From the NCBI RefSeq assembly GCF_000301035.1, contig NZ_JH932292.1, positions 1 to 64,000 of the forward strand: DNA of 64,000 bases, read 5' to 3'. The notes under the pieces are model-generated. The model was not told where the DNA came from. It saw only the letters and a program-made list of their open reading frames with translations, and made no database searches. Positions within the stretch are counted from its first letter, which is position 1; each line of letters opens with the position of its first letter. Shown in pieces: positions 1 through 10,718 of the stretch. Both the position numbers and the translations under genes were made by a program. Origin of the DNA: Facklamia hominis CCUG 36813. Its GTDB lineage: Bacteria; Bacillota; Bacilli; Lactobacillales; Aerococcaceae.

Positions 1-181
1 TGAGTGAGCTTTAAAGCGAACTCAACTTGATCATTGAAAACTGAATAACACCAAACAAGATTGATCATTGACTCGGATGCGAGCAATGACAATCCATTAT
101 TTCTAAAAAGATATAATGAACCGAGAAATTGACCGAGTCTATAACGAAAGTTATAGAATAAAAAATAAGCGAAAATATTGT
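1..181 (+). other. 3' part of 16S-23S internal transcribed spacer
   Basis: AT-rich sequence directly upstream of the 23S gene. It contains the 'cattgaaaactgaata' text commonly found in Firmicutes rRNA spacers. No tRNA gene is visible in this part of the spacer. The 16S gene must lie to the left of the window. Confidence 0.75.
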
Positions 182-3060
<2,879 letters not shown>

Positions 3061-3133
3061 ACAATTTCAAGGGAAGTAGGGTGTTATTTAGTTTTGAGTG
3101 ATGAAGAATCGCTCAAGGTGAAAGAGGGCACAG

Positions 3134-3249
3134 TGTGGTGATGAGGGCAAGAAGGATACACCTGTAACCATGCCGAACACAGAAGTTAAGCTTCTTAGCG
3201 CCGATGGTAGTGGGGACTTTGTTCCTGTGAGAGTAGGTCGTTGCCACGC
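3134..3249 (+). rRNA. 5S ribosomal RNA
   Basis: About 116 nt with the terminal helix formed by GTGGTGAT at the start and GTTGCCAC at the end, plus the conserved core 'ccgaacacagaagttaag'. It lies 73 bp after the 23S gene and 17 bp before the first tRNA, so it belongs to the same rRNA-tRNA transcription unit. Confidence 0.95.
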
Positions 3250-3266
3250 GTGCTCGTTCATCTAAC

Positions 3267-3339
3267 GGGGGATTAGCTCAGCTGGGAGAGCGTCTGCCTT
3301 ACAAGCAGGATGTCAGCGGTTCGAACCCGTTATCCCCCA
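3267..3339 (+). tRNA. tRNA-Val (UAC)
   Basis: Acceptor stem GGGGGAT/ATCCCCC and anticodon loop CTTACAA, giving anticodon UAC. First tRNA after the 5S gene. No 3' CCA is encoded. Confidence 0.95.
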
Positions 3340-3349
3340 TTTAAATATT

Positions 3350-3422
3350 GACTCGTTAGCTCAGTAGGTAGAGCATCTGACTTTTAATCAGAGGGTCACA
3401 GGTTCGAATCCTGTACGGGTCA
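3350..3422 (+). tRNA. tRNA-Lys (UUU)
   Basis: Cloverleaf with acceptor GACTCGT/ACGGGTC and anticodon loop CTTTTAA. No encoded CCA. Confidence 0.95.
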
Positions 3423-3479
3423 TTGCTAGTTGATTAAACATCTAGCCAGGACGGCAACGCCGTTTGGATTTATAATATC

Positions 3480-3561
3480 GCGGGTGTGGCGGAACTGGCA
3501 GACGCACTAGATTTAGGATCTAGCGCCTAACGGCGTGGGGGTTCAAGTCCCTTCACCCGCA
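3480..3561 (+). tRNA. tRNA-Leu (UAG)
   Basis: Type II tRNA with a long variable arm, acceptor GCGGGTG/CACCCGC and anticodon UAG. No encoded CCA. Confidence 0.94.
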
Positions 3562-3578
3562 CTTATAACAATTGATTA

Positions 3579-3651
3579 GCCGGCTTAGCTCAGTTGGTAG
3601 AGCATCTGATTTGTAATCAGAGGGTCGAGGGTTCAAGTCCTTTAGCCGGCA
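3579..3651 (+). tRNA. tRNA-Thr (UGU)
   Basis: Acceptor GCCGGCT/AGCCGGC and anticodon loop TTTGTAA. No encoded CCA. Confidence 0.95.
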
Positions 3652-3656
3652 TTAAT

Positions 3657-3728
3657 GCGGAAGTAGTTCAGTGGTAGAACACCACCTTGCCAAGGTGGGG
3701 GTCGCGGGTTCGAATCCCGTCTTCCGCT
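3657..3728 (+). tRNA. tRNA-Gly (GCC)
   Basis: Acceptor GCGGAAG/CTTCCGC, anticodon GCC and discriminator T. It starts 5 bp after tRNA-Thr. No encoded CCA. Confidence 0.95.
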
Positions 3729-3754
3729 TTGCCTAAAAACCAAAGGCTTAAAGA

Positions 3755-3840
3755 GCCGGGGTGGCGGAATAGGCAGACGCACAGGACTTAAAATCCTGCG
3801 GTGAGTGATCACCGTGCCGGTTCGACTCCGGCCCTCGGCA
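3755..3840 (+). tRNA. tRNA-Leu (UAA)
   Basis: Type II tRNA with a long variable arm and anticodon loop CTTAAAA. The acceptor GCCGGGG/CCTCGGC has one G-U pair. No encoded CCA. Confidence 0.94.
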
Positions 3841-3869
3841 TTCACAAAAGTGAATATAAATTAATACTT

Positions 3870-3943
3870 GCACCCATGGCTCAACTGGATAGAGTACCTG
3901 ACTACGAATCAGGCGGTTGCAGGTTCGAATCCTGCTGGGTGTA
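3870..3943 (+). tRNA. tRNA-Arg (ACG), copy 1
   Basis: Acceptor GCACCCA/TGGGTGT with a terminal G-U pair, and anticodon ACG. Nearly identical to the next tRNA, so this is a recent tandem duplication. No encoded CCA. Confidence 0.95.
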
Positions 3944-3996
3944 TTACATAATACTTACTGTGATACATTCTATCAGATTTGTTATGTAAATATTTT

Positions 3997-4070
3997 GCAC
4001 CCGTGGCTCAACTGGATAGAGTACCTGACTACGAATCAGGCGGTTGCAGGTTCGAATCCTGCCGGGTGTA
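3997..4070 (+). tRNA. tRNA-Arg (ACG), copy 2
   Basis: Differs from copy 1 only at the inner acceptor pair (A-T changed to G-C, a compensated change). Anticodon ACG. No encoded CCA. Confidence 0.95.
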
Positions 4071-4077
4071 TTATCAA

Positions 4078-4151
4078 CGGGAAGTAGCTCAGCTTGGTAG
4101 AGCACTTGGTTTGGGACCAAGGGGTCGCAGGTTCGAATCCTGTCTTCCCGA
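4078..4151 (+). tRNA. tRNA-Pro (UGG)
   Basis: Acceptor CGGGAAG/CTTCCCG and anticodon loop TTTGGGA. No encoded CCA. Confidence 0.95.
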
Positions 4152-4165
4152 TTGTTATATATAAT

Positions 4166-4238
4166 GGGGGATTAGCTCAGCTGGGAGAGCGCCTGCTTTG
4201 CACGCAGGAGGTCAGCGGTTCGATCCCGCTATTCTCCA
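4166..4238 (+). tRNA. tRNA-Ala (UGC)
   Basis: Acceptor GGGGGAT/ATTCTCC with G-U wobbles, and anticodon loop TTTGCAC. No encoded CCA. Confidence 0.94.
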
Positions 4239-4243
4239 TTTTT

Positions 4244-4317
4244 GGCGGTGTAGCTCAGCTGGCTAGAGCGTCCGGTTCATACCCGGGAGGTCATGGGTTC
4301 GATCCCCCTCGCCGCTA
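4244..4317 (+). tRNA. tRNA-Met (CAU), probable elongator
   Basis: Acceptor GGCGGTG pairs with CGCCGCT through wobbles. The anticodon loop is TTCATAC. Overall it resembles the elongator tRNA-Met of other Bacilli, which is why it is assigned that role among the CAU tRNAs here. One T-stem mismatch is visible. Confidence 0.85.
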
Positions 4318-4326
4318 TAATAGGAC

Positions 4327-4400
4327 GGACCTTTAGCTCAGGTGGTTAGAGCTCCCCGCTCATAACGGGGCGGTCGTAGGTTCGAGTCCTACAAGGTCCA
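4327..4400 (+). tRNA. tRNA with CAU anticodon, probable tRNA-Ile2 (lysidine-modified)
   Basis: Acceptor GGACCTT/AAGGTCC and anticodon CAU. It is neither the initiator (there is no C1-A72 mismatch) nor the elongator-like sequence at 4244, so tRNA-Ile2, read after TilS lysidine modification, is the likeliest identity. A second elongator Met tRNA remains possible. Confidence 0.7.
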
Positions 4401-4428
4401 TTTAATTGGATTTTGAAATATTGATTGT

Positions 4429-4518
4429 GGAGGATTACCCAAGCCCGGCTGAAGGGAACGGTCTTGAAAACCGTCAGGCGTGTAACAGCGTGCGTGGGTT
4501 CGAATCCCACATCCTCCT
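4429..4518 (+). tRNA. tRNA-Ser (UGA), copy 1
   Basis: Type II tRNA with acceptor GGAGGAT/ATCCTCC, anticodon loop CTTGAAA and a long variable arm. Repeated almost exactly at 5013. Confidence 0.94.
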
Positions 4519-4529
4519 TTGCGCATTAT

Positions 4530-4602
<73 letters not shown>

Positions 4603-4625
4603 TTGTTCTTAGTTTCGTTCCTAAT

Positions 4626-4696
4626 GCGGGTGTAGTTTAGTGGTAAAACCTCAGCCTTCCAAGCTGATGTCGGGAGTTCGATTCTCCTCACCCGCT
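4626..4696 (+). tRNA. tRNA-Gly (UCC), copy 1
   Basis: Acceptor GCGGGTG/CACCCGC and anticodon loop CTTCCAA. Identical copy at 5310. Confidence 0.95.
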
Positions 4697-4705
4697 TTTG
4701 ATTTT

Positions 4706-4779
<74 letters not shown>

Positions 4780-4813
4780 TTCAGTTTAATAATTAATATT
4801 TAAATTGGCACAT

Positions 4814-4902
4814 GGGGAAGTACTCAAGTGGCTGAAGAGGCGCCCCTGCTAAGGGTGTAGGTCGGGTCTACCGGCGCGAGGGTTCAAATCCCTCCTTCTC
4901 CG
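4814..4902 (+). tRNA. tRNA-Ser (GCU)
   Basis: Type II tRNA with acceptor GGGGAAG/CTTCTCC, anticodon GCU, a long variable arm and discriminator G. Confidence 0.94.
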
Positions 4903-4929
4903 TTTAATATTTTTAAATAATAATGACAC

Positions 4930-5001
4930 GGCCCGTTGGTCAAGTGGTTAAGACACCGCCCTTTCACGGCGGTAACATGGGTTCGAATCCCGTACGGGTC
5001 A
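4930..5001 (+). tRNA. tRNA-Glu (UUC)
   Basis: Acceptor GGCCCGT/ACGGGTC with one G-U pair, and anticodon loop CTTTCAC. No encoded CCA. Confidence 0.95.
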
Positions 5002-5012
5002 TTATTTTTTTT

Positions 5013-5102
5013 GGAGGATTACCCAAGTCCGGCTGAAGGGAACGGTCTTGAAAACCGTCAGGCGTGTAAAAGCGCGCGTGGGTTCGAATCCCACATCCTC
5101 CT
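5013..5102 (+). tRNA. tRNA-Ser (UGA), copy 2
   Basis: Near-identical to the copy at 4429, with changes only in the D arm and variable arm. It starts a repeated Ser-fMet-(Asp)-Gly block. Confidence 0.94.
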
Positions 5103-5131
5103 TTTTACCTTTTATATAGGTAGAATATAAT

Positions 5132-5204
<73 letters not shown>

Positions 5205-5233
5205 TTAGCATTTTATAATATTATAACTTAATT

Positions 5234-5306
5234 GGTCCGGTGGTGTAGGGGTTAACATGCTTGCCTGTCACGCAGGAGATCGCGGGTTCAAATCCCGTCC
5301 GGACCG
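5234..5306 (+). tRNA. tRNA-Asp (GUC)
   Basis: Acceptor GGTCCGG/CCGGACC, anticodon loop CTGTCAC and discriminator G. No encoded CCA. Confidence 0.95.
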
Positions 5307-5309
5307 TAT

Positions 5310-5380
5310 GCGGGTGTAGTTTAGTGGTAAAACCTCAGCCTTCCAAGCTGATGTCGGGAGTTCGATTCTCCTCACCCGCT
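5310..5380 (+). tRNA. tRNA-Gly (UCC), copy 2
   Basis: Identical to the tRNA at 4626. Last tRNA of the cluster, 11 bp before the terminator. Confidence 0.95.
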
Positions 5381-5390
5381 TAATGTTTTT

Positions 5391-5414
5391 AAGCCCTTTA
5401 GGGCTTTTTTATTT
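5391..5414 (+). terminator. Terminator of the rRNA-tRNA operon
   Basis: AAGCCC-TTTA-GGGCTT hairpin followed by a T-run, immediately after the last tRNA. Confidence 0.9.
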
Positions 5415-5473
5415 TGTTCTAGATTGTTTATGATATAATCTAATGACTAGATCAATAATGGAGGAAGTTTATT

Positions 5474-6799
5474 ATGGATTTTCTGAATATTTCAAAAAAA
5501 TTAGTCAATTTTATTCAAAAATCGCCCAGTATGTTTCATACCTGTTCAACTATTTCAAAAAAATTAGATCACAATGGCTTTAAATGCTTAGAGGAAGGTC
5601 ATGTTTGGAATCTTAAGCCAGGCGGTAAGTATTATACGACAAGAAATGGCTCATCACTTATTGCTTTTACGATTGGAGAAGATTTGGAAGATTATCATTT
5701 TCAAATTACTGCTTCACACAGTGATTCGCCTACCTTTAAAATTAAAACCGTACCTACCTTAGAAGGACCTGACCAATACATTCGTTTGAATGTAGAAGGT
5801 TATGGTGGGATGATTGACTCAACCTGGTTTGACCGTCCTTTAGGGATTGCTGGTCGTGTGCTTGTTAAGGATCATGATAAAATTTCGTCTAGATTATTAC
5901 ATATTGAGAAAGATGTGCTAATTATCCCAAATGTAGCGATTCATTTGAATCGGACCATTAATTCTGGCTATGATTATAATCGTCAAGTTGATCTTTGCCC
6001 TCTTTTTTCATCAGGTAAGTTGAAAGTCAGCGATTTTAATCAAATGATTGCGGATAGTTTAAATGTAGATCCTGATGCCATTGTTAGTCAAGATTTGTTT
6101 ATTGTCAATCATCAAGCACCTTCAATTTGGGGGTGGGCGGATGAATTTGTTTCTTCTCCAAAATTAGATGACTTACAATGTGCCTTTGCATCATTGGAAG
6201 CTTTGATTCGTTCAAATAATCGTAAAACAATTAATGTATACGCTTGCTTTGACAATGAGGAAGTAGGGTCGAATACTAAACAAGGTGCTATGTCTACCTT
6301 CTTACATGACTGTTTGAGAAGGATTAATTTTGGCCTCGGCTATAGTGAAGAAGCATATTATCAAGCCATTTCAAAATCATTCTTGGTATCATGTGATAAT
6401 GGTCATGCTGTCCATCCTAATCATGGTGAATTAACAGATGATCTTAATTGCAGTTATATGAATAAGGGGATTGTTATTAAGGAAGCAGCTAATCAAAAAT
6501 ATACAACCGATGCTTTCTCTCAAGCTGTTTTTAAAATGATTTGTGAGAATGCATCGGTACCGATTCAACATTTTGCCAACCGATCAAATATGCAAGGGGG
6601 CTCGACACTTGGTAATTTATCTAATACACAAGTGAGTGTTCATGCTATAGATATTGGTTTAGCCCAGTTAGCTATGCATTCTTCTTTTGAAACTGCAGGC
6701 GTGAAAGATACTCTTTATGCTATTCAAGCATTACTAGAATTTTATGATTCCCTGATTACGATTCATTCATCGAATGATTTTATGATTACTCGAGGTTAA
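5474..6799 (+). CDS. M18 family aminopeptidase
   Basis: A cytoplasmic metallo-aminopeptidase of family M18, which removes N-terminal (often acidic) residues from peptides using two metal ions. The 441-aa length fits the family. Visible motifs are HSDSP near residue 83, DDLQC (metal-bridging Asp region), CFDNEEVGS with the catalytic Glu pair, CDNGHAVHPN, and ANRSNMQGGSTLG near the C terminus. The start is the ATG after a GGAGGAAG ribosome binding site. The gene stands alone between the tRNA terminator and its own strong hairpin terminator. Nothing is odd. Family assignment is secure; substrate preference is inferred from the family. Confidence 0.93.
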   Translation: MDFLNISKKLVNFIQKSPSMFHTCSTISKKLDHNGFKCLEEGHVWNLKPGGKYYTTRNGSSLIAFTIGEDLEDYHFQITASHSDSPTFKIKTVPTLEGPDQYIRLNVEGYGGMIDSTWFDRPLGIAGRVLVKDHDKISSRLLHIEKDVLIIPNVAIHLNRTINSGYDYNRQVDLCPLFSSGKLKVSDFNQMIADSLNVDPDAIVSQDLFIVNHQAPSIWGWADEFVSSPKLDDLQCAFASLEALIRSNNRKTINVYACFDNEEVGSNTKQGAMSTFLHDCLRRINFGLGYSEEAYYQAISKSFLVSCDNGHAVHPNHGELTDDLNCSYMNKGIVIKEAANQKYTTDAFSQAVFKMICENASVPIQHFANRSNMQGGSTLGNLSNTQVSVHAIDIGLAQLAMHSSFETAGVKDTLYAIQALLEFYDSLITIHSSNDFMITRG

Positions 6800-6811
6800 T
6801 GAACTTACAAT

Positions 6812-6856
6812 AAAAAGCTGATCACTTATGGTTAATATCATAAGTGATCAGCTTTT
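6812..6856. terminator. Bidirectional terminator
   Basis: A 19-bp near-perfect hairpin (AAAAAGCTGATCACTTATG and its complement) flanked by A and T runs, placed between two convergent genes. It can end transcription from both sides. Confidence 0.9.
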
Positions 6857-6871
6857 GTGTTCTATGAAACC

Positions 6872-7675
6872 TTAAAATATATATGCAATTAAATATAGTA
6901 AGTTAAAGCAAAGCATCATACTGGCATTAAAATTGATCTTATTTTGAATCTTATCCATGGTTTTGACCGAAATAAGATTTGGTATGGATACAAGGGGTAC
7001 AAAGGTTAACATGAATATTTGTCCTAGCAGATATGAATGGGTGGGTAGACTAAAGTATATTCCTAGAAGCAGTGCAATTATCATCATTGCAAAAGCTATT
7101 TTTTTTATATTTTGGCTAAGGATTTTAAATTTGGGAAGAGTTGGCAAGGTATTTTTAAGGTCATTAGTGATTAGATTAGATGCCATACAATAGATAACAA
7201 TTGGAATAAGATCCAGTAAGAATTTATTGCTCAATTGATGACTTTGAGAATAGTATGCAACGATATTTAAAATGAACCCGTTAAAAAATGTACTTAAAAA
7301 AATGTAATTAAATGTTCCTACTAAATAGAAGGGATAGTACTGTAAAAAGATAAATAGTAGATATAGGATAATCAGTATGGATATAGCCCAATGTTGTGTA
7401 AGAACAAATACGAGTGCTAGGATAATGCAAATAACGAGGCAGGCATAATAAATACTCATAGGAGTCTGTTTTTGATTGGCAGCAATGTATCGCTGATATT
7501 GAAAATGCTCGATGAGCTGAGTGAATATGACGAGACCATATAGTGCAGCAGCAATTAAGAAATTAGGTGTTTTTGTGACCTGAAATCCCAGAATCAGACC
7601 GAATATAACGGAAGCTAAAGGACTAATAAATATTTTTACTATGGGATGCTGCAAGTAAGAGATAAATTGTTTCAT
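6872..7675 (-). CDS. Polytopic membrane protein of unknown function
   Basis: 267 aa, almost entirely hydrophobic, with about eight predicted membrane segments and short loops rich in Asn, Lys and Gln. The size and helix pattern recall UbiA-type prenyltransferases, but I do not find the paired Asp-rich motifs those enzymes need; only a single 'TNDLKN' is visible. I therefore do not assign that function. It is a monocistronic gene convergent with the M18 aminopeptidase and divergent from metK. A degenerate or non-catalytic UbiA relative is one possibility. Confidence 0.6.
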   Translation of the reverse strand: MKQFISYLQHPIVKIFISPLASVIFGLILGFQVTKTPNFLIAAALYGLVIFTQLIEHFQYQRYIAANQKQTPMSIYYACLVICIILALVFVLTQHWAISILIILYLLFIFLQYYPFYLVGTFNYIFLSTFFNGFILNIVAYYSQSHQLSNKFLLDLIPIVIYCMASNLITNDLKNTLPTLPKFKILSQNIKKIAFAMMIIALLLGIYFSLPTHSYLLGQIFMLTFVPLVSIPNLISVKTMDKIQNKINFNASMMLCFNLLYLIAYIF

Positions 7676-7845
7676 GGCCGTTTCCTTCTTTTAATTGATT
7701 TAGATTTTAAAAATAGGATAGTATCCTTCTGTATTGTATAAAGTGTACCGTTTAATGGCTTTGTCTGCAAGCGAATTCGCAATTTTAATAGAAAGATTTG
7801 AATGATCCTTAAAAAATTTAATCGCATTTATTCCTAGCTTCATGG

Positions 7846-7933
7846 TATAATTCTACTGTTACAATTCAATTCCCGATGGGGTTCATTTTTAAATGAATAT
7901 GCCTTGTAACCAATAATTTTAAATGGGGGAAAA
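7846..7933 (+). promoter_or_regulatory. metK promoter -10 and SMK-box (SAM-III) riboswitch
   Basis: A TATAAT at 7846-7851 would start RNA near 7858. From 7868 the leader carries the SMK-box signature: TTCCCG, then GATGGGGTT, a short hairpin, 'atgccttgtaacc', and finally GGGGGA just before the metK ATG. In this class (known from lactic acid bacteria) SAM stabilises pairing of the Shine-Dalgarno GGGGG with the upstream TTCCC and blocks translation. The first bases GTTACAA (7858-7864) are exactly complementary to TTGTAAC (7904-7910). That gives a SAM-free alternative helix that would leave the ribosome binding site open. Confidence 0.88.
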
Positions 7934-7935
7934 AT

Positions 7936-9123
7936 ATGGTAGAAAAGAATTTATTTACATCAGAATCTGTGACGGAAGGGCATCCGGACAAAATCGCTGA
8001 TCAGATATCTGATGCAATATTAGATGCAATTTTAGAACAAGATCCATTAGCGCGCGTTGCGTGTGAAACTGCTGTTAATACAGGATTAGTGGTAGTTTTT
8101 GGAGAAATAACCACTTCTGCTTATGTTGATATCCAAAAAATTGTCCGTGATAAAGTAAAATCAATCGGCTATGATCGAGGAAAATACGGCTTTGATGCTG
8201 AGAATCTGGCGGTTTTAGTTTCAATTGATGAGCAATCACCCGATATTGCGTTAGGTGTGGATCATTCATTAGAAAGCAAGGAAGGATTAGCGGATCAAGC
8301 TGATAATGGAGCTGGTGATCAGGGCTTAATGTTTGGTTTTGCATGTGATGAAACGCCTGAACTTATGCCACTTCCTATCGCTTTGGCGCATCGATTAGCA
8401 AAACGCTTGACTCAAGTGAGAAAAGAAGGCCTATTAGATTATTTAAGACCCGACGGTAAGACTCAGGTAACAATTGAATATAATGATGAAGGTATTCCTG
8501 AACGAGTGGATACAGTTGTAGTATCTACCCAACATAGTGAAGAAATATCATTGGACCAATTGCGTCAGGATATTCATCAGCAAGTAATCTTACAGACGAT
8601 TCCTCAACAACTAATGGATGAACAAACTAAAATATATATTAATCCTACAGGCCGTTTTACGATTGGAGGACCTAAGGGGGACTCTGGATTAACAGGTCGT
8701 AAAATTATCGTAGATACTTATGGGGGATATAGTCGACATGGTGGGGGTGCTTTTTCTGGTAAGGATGCAACCAAAGTTGATCGCTCAGCATCTTATGCTG
8801 CTAGATATATTGCAAAAAATTTAGTTGCAGCAGACATTGCTAAAAAGATCGAAATTCAATTGGCTTATGCGATTGGTGTTGCCCAACCGGTTTCCGTATC
8901 GGTGAATACTTTTGGGACCTCTGAGTACTCTAATCATCAGATTGAAGCAGCTATTCGTGAGCTCTTTCAGTTAACGCCAAGCGGTATTATTAAGATGCTT
9001 GAACTAAGACAGCCTATCTATAGTCAAACAGCAGCTTATGGACACTTTGGCCGACAAGAACCAGGATTTACTTGGGAAAGATTAGATAAGGTTGAAGCCA
9101 TTCAAACTTATTTTAAAGATTAG
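7936..9123 (+). CDS. metK: S-adenosylmethionine synthetase
   Basis: Makes S-adenosylmethionine from methionine and ATP in the cytoplasm. 395 aa, the usual length. The hallmark [11 protein letters not shown] is at the N terminus, the [10 protein letters not shown] phosphate-binding hexapeptide lies near residue 120, and the glycine-rich P-loop-like [15 protein letters not shown] lies near 275. The start is the ATG 4 bp after the GGGGGA Shine-Dalgarno that forms part of the SMK box, so translation is expected to fall when SAM is plentiful. No operon partner is obvious; nox follows 79 bp later with its own upstream signals. Confidence 0.97.
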   Translation: MVEKNLFTSESVTEGHPDKIADQISDAILDAILEQDPLARVACETAVNTGLVVVFGEITTSAYVDIQKIVRDKVKSIGYDRGKYGFDAENLAVLVSIDEQSPDIALGVDHSLESKEGLADQADNGAGDQGLMFGFACDETPELMPLPIALAHRLAKRLTQVRKEGLLDYLRPDGKTQVTIEYNDEGIPERVDTVVVSTQHSEEISLDQLRQDIHQQVILQTIPQQLMDEQTKIYINPTGRFTIGGPKGDSGLTGRKIIVDTYGGYSRHGGGAFSGKDATKVDRSASYAARYIAKNLVAADIAKKIEIQLAYAIGVAQPVSVSVNTFGTSEYSNHQIEAAIRELFQLTPSGIIKMLELRQPIYSQTAAYGHFGRQEPGFTWERLDKVEAIQTYFKD

Positions 9124-9170
9124 TTTTCTTTATTAATTGCTTCCTTTTATTTGATATGCTAATATATTAA

Positions 9171-9185
9171 TTAGAATAATTATCA
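9171..9185. promoter_or_regulatory. PerR/Fur-type operator candidate upstream of nox
   Basis: TTAGAATAATTATCA matches the PerR box TTATAATNATTATAA at 12 of 14 fixed positions and the Fur 7-1-7 motif TGATAATNATTATCA at 12 of 14. It sits 18 bp before the nox start codon and just downstream of a TTGATA -35-like sequence. An AT-rich -10 element alone could give part of the match. Which regulator binds cannot be decided by eye. Confidence 0.45.
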
Positions 9186-9202
9186 TTTTAGGAGGTAATA
9201 GC

Positions 9203-10561
9203 ATGAAATATGCAGTGGTTGGAACTTCTCATTTTGGTTATGAAGCAGTTCAAACTTTATTAAAGCAAGATCCAAATGCTGAAATTCATTTATATGAGGC
9301 GGGAGCTGAGTCTTCCTTTATGGGGTGAGGAGCTCAATCCTACCTGGAAGGTATATCTAAAAGTTTAGATGAAATTCATTTTGCTAATAATGCTTCTTAT
9401 AGTAGTCAAGGAATCCAGATGCATTCATCGAGCCAAGTTATAGCACTGGACCCAGATAAGAAGGAGTTGACCGTCAAAACTGATCATGGTGAAGAAAAAC
9501 ATGATTATGATAAATTGTTATTAAGCCCAGGGGGCTACGCACCTAAACCGCCTTTTGAAGGGATTGATCTTCATAATGTTGATACTTTCAGAGGGCCTGA
9601 AGATACCGCCGCTTTCAAAGCTGGTATGGCTGATACCAAGCATTTAGTAGTTATTGGCTCAGGATATATTGGCATCGAAGTGGCAACTGCTTATGCTCAA
9701 GCAGGTATTGATGTATTGGTGATTGATCAACAAGAACATGTTTTACCAAGCTATCTATGTAACCAAATGGCTGACCGCCTAGAAAAATATTTATTAGATA
9801 AAGGCATTCGTTTCAAAGGAAATGAGACGGTTAAGCAATTAAAAGGGAAAGCGGGAAGTGTATCTGCAGTTGTGACCGATCAGGGAGAGTATCCAGCTGA
9901 TCGTGTGTTAGTTGCAGTTGGTGTAAAACCTGGAACTGATTGGTTAAAAGATATATTATCGATGGATGATCGAGGATTTATTTTAGTGGATGACTTTTTA
10001 CAAACATCAGCTGAGGATGTTTATGCAGGGGGAGATGCTACCTATGTCCCATATGCACCAACAGGTAAATCAGCATCTGTAGCTTTAGCAACGATTGCTC
10101 GGCGTCAGGGAATCGTGGCTGCTTTGAATGCGGTAGGGAAAAAAGTTAAAATGCCACCGGTTTCTGGGACCTCTGCTTTAAAGGTATTTGACTATACATT
10201 GGTGTCGACTGGTTTATCTCATAGTAATCTAGATACATATGATGGCATTGTTGAATCTAAATATGTTGAAGAACGTGTTTATCCTGACTTTATGCGTAAA
10301 GAAGGTTCGGTCTATATGAATATTCTTTTCGATAAGGAAACTCATGTTATTTTGGGAGGACAGCTAATGTCTACATTTGATGTTGCAGATTCTATCAATG
10401 TGCTTTCAAGTTTGATTAACGCCGGTTATACCTTGGAGCAATTAGCATTACTTGATTTCTTCTTCCAACCTAATTATGATCGGCCTTGGCATTATCTTAA
10501 TGTATTAGCGATAGAAGCCCTAGGAAATACTGTAGGTGGAGCTGATAAGTTATTGTTTTAA
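9203..10561 (+). CDS. nox: Selenocysteine-containing NADH oxidase / pyridine nucleotide-disulfide oxidoreductase (in-frame TGA at 9326-9328)
   Basis: An FAD- and NAD(P)H-dependent flavoprotein of the NADH oxidase / CoA-disulfide reductase family, 452 aa when the TGA at codon 42 is read through. The start is the ATG after GGAGG at 9191. The FAD motif VVGTSHFG (residues 5-12) keeps the His seen in NADH oxidases. The NAD motif VVIGSGYIGIEVA is near residue 150, the second FAD motif TSAEDVYAGGDA near 270, and the dimerisation domain is intact. Codon 42 falls in SFMG-U-GAQSYLEG, where the family has SFLGCG: the redox-active Cys42 that cycles through Cys-SOH. The frame is otherwise clean for over 400 codons, so this is not a decayed gene. 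The same genome needs Sec for grdA and grdB. A stem-loop follows the TGA (9341-9353). Likely roles are O2 or peroxide reduction, or a selenium-dependent disulfide/persulfide reductase. Confidence 0.88.
9329..9353 (+). promoter_or_regulatory. Candidate bacterial SECIS element in nox
   Basis: Downstream of the in-frame TGA the RNA can form a 5-bp stem UACCU/AGGUA with a GGA loop (9341-9353). The loop GG is 17 nt after the TGA. Bacterial SECIS elements lie within the coding sequence just after UGA and present a loop guanine pair to SelB at about this distance. Confidence 0.65.
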
Positions 10562-10590
10562 TCAAGAGAATAAAAGATATATCTTAGATA

Positions 10591-10624
10591 AATAGGGGAT
10601 GATTTGCTTCGTCCCCTATTTTTA
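10591..10624 (+). terminator. Terminator after nox
   Basis: Hairpin AATAGGGGA / TCCCCTATT with a 12-nt loop followed by TTTTT. Confidence 0.85.
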
Positions 10625-10718
10625 ATTTATCGAATAGATTAGCAGCAAGCCATTGAAGAAAACGCTTTGATTGTGTATGATAAGATTGTTTAGTAATAAA
10701 CCAAGGAGGCTATTTAGG

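Noticed and set aside
6872-7675. UbiA prenyltransferase (menaquinone synthesis)
   Set aside because: The hydrophobic pattern is similar but the two Asp-rich substrate motifs are not present, so the function is left open.
9203-9421. Reading nox as a pseudogene or as a shorter gene starting at the internal ATG near 9419
   Set aside because: Truncation would remove the FAD-binding loop and the catalytic residue. The TGA is exactly at the Cys42 codon, the rest of the frame is intact, and other Sec genes are present.
10655-10668. cre site AGAAAACGCTTTGA upstream of the C-S lyase gene
   Set aside because: The conserved C near the 3' end of the consensus is replaced and the promoter around it is unclear; not strong enough to list.
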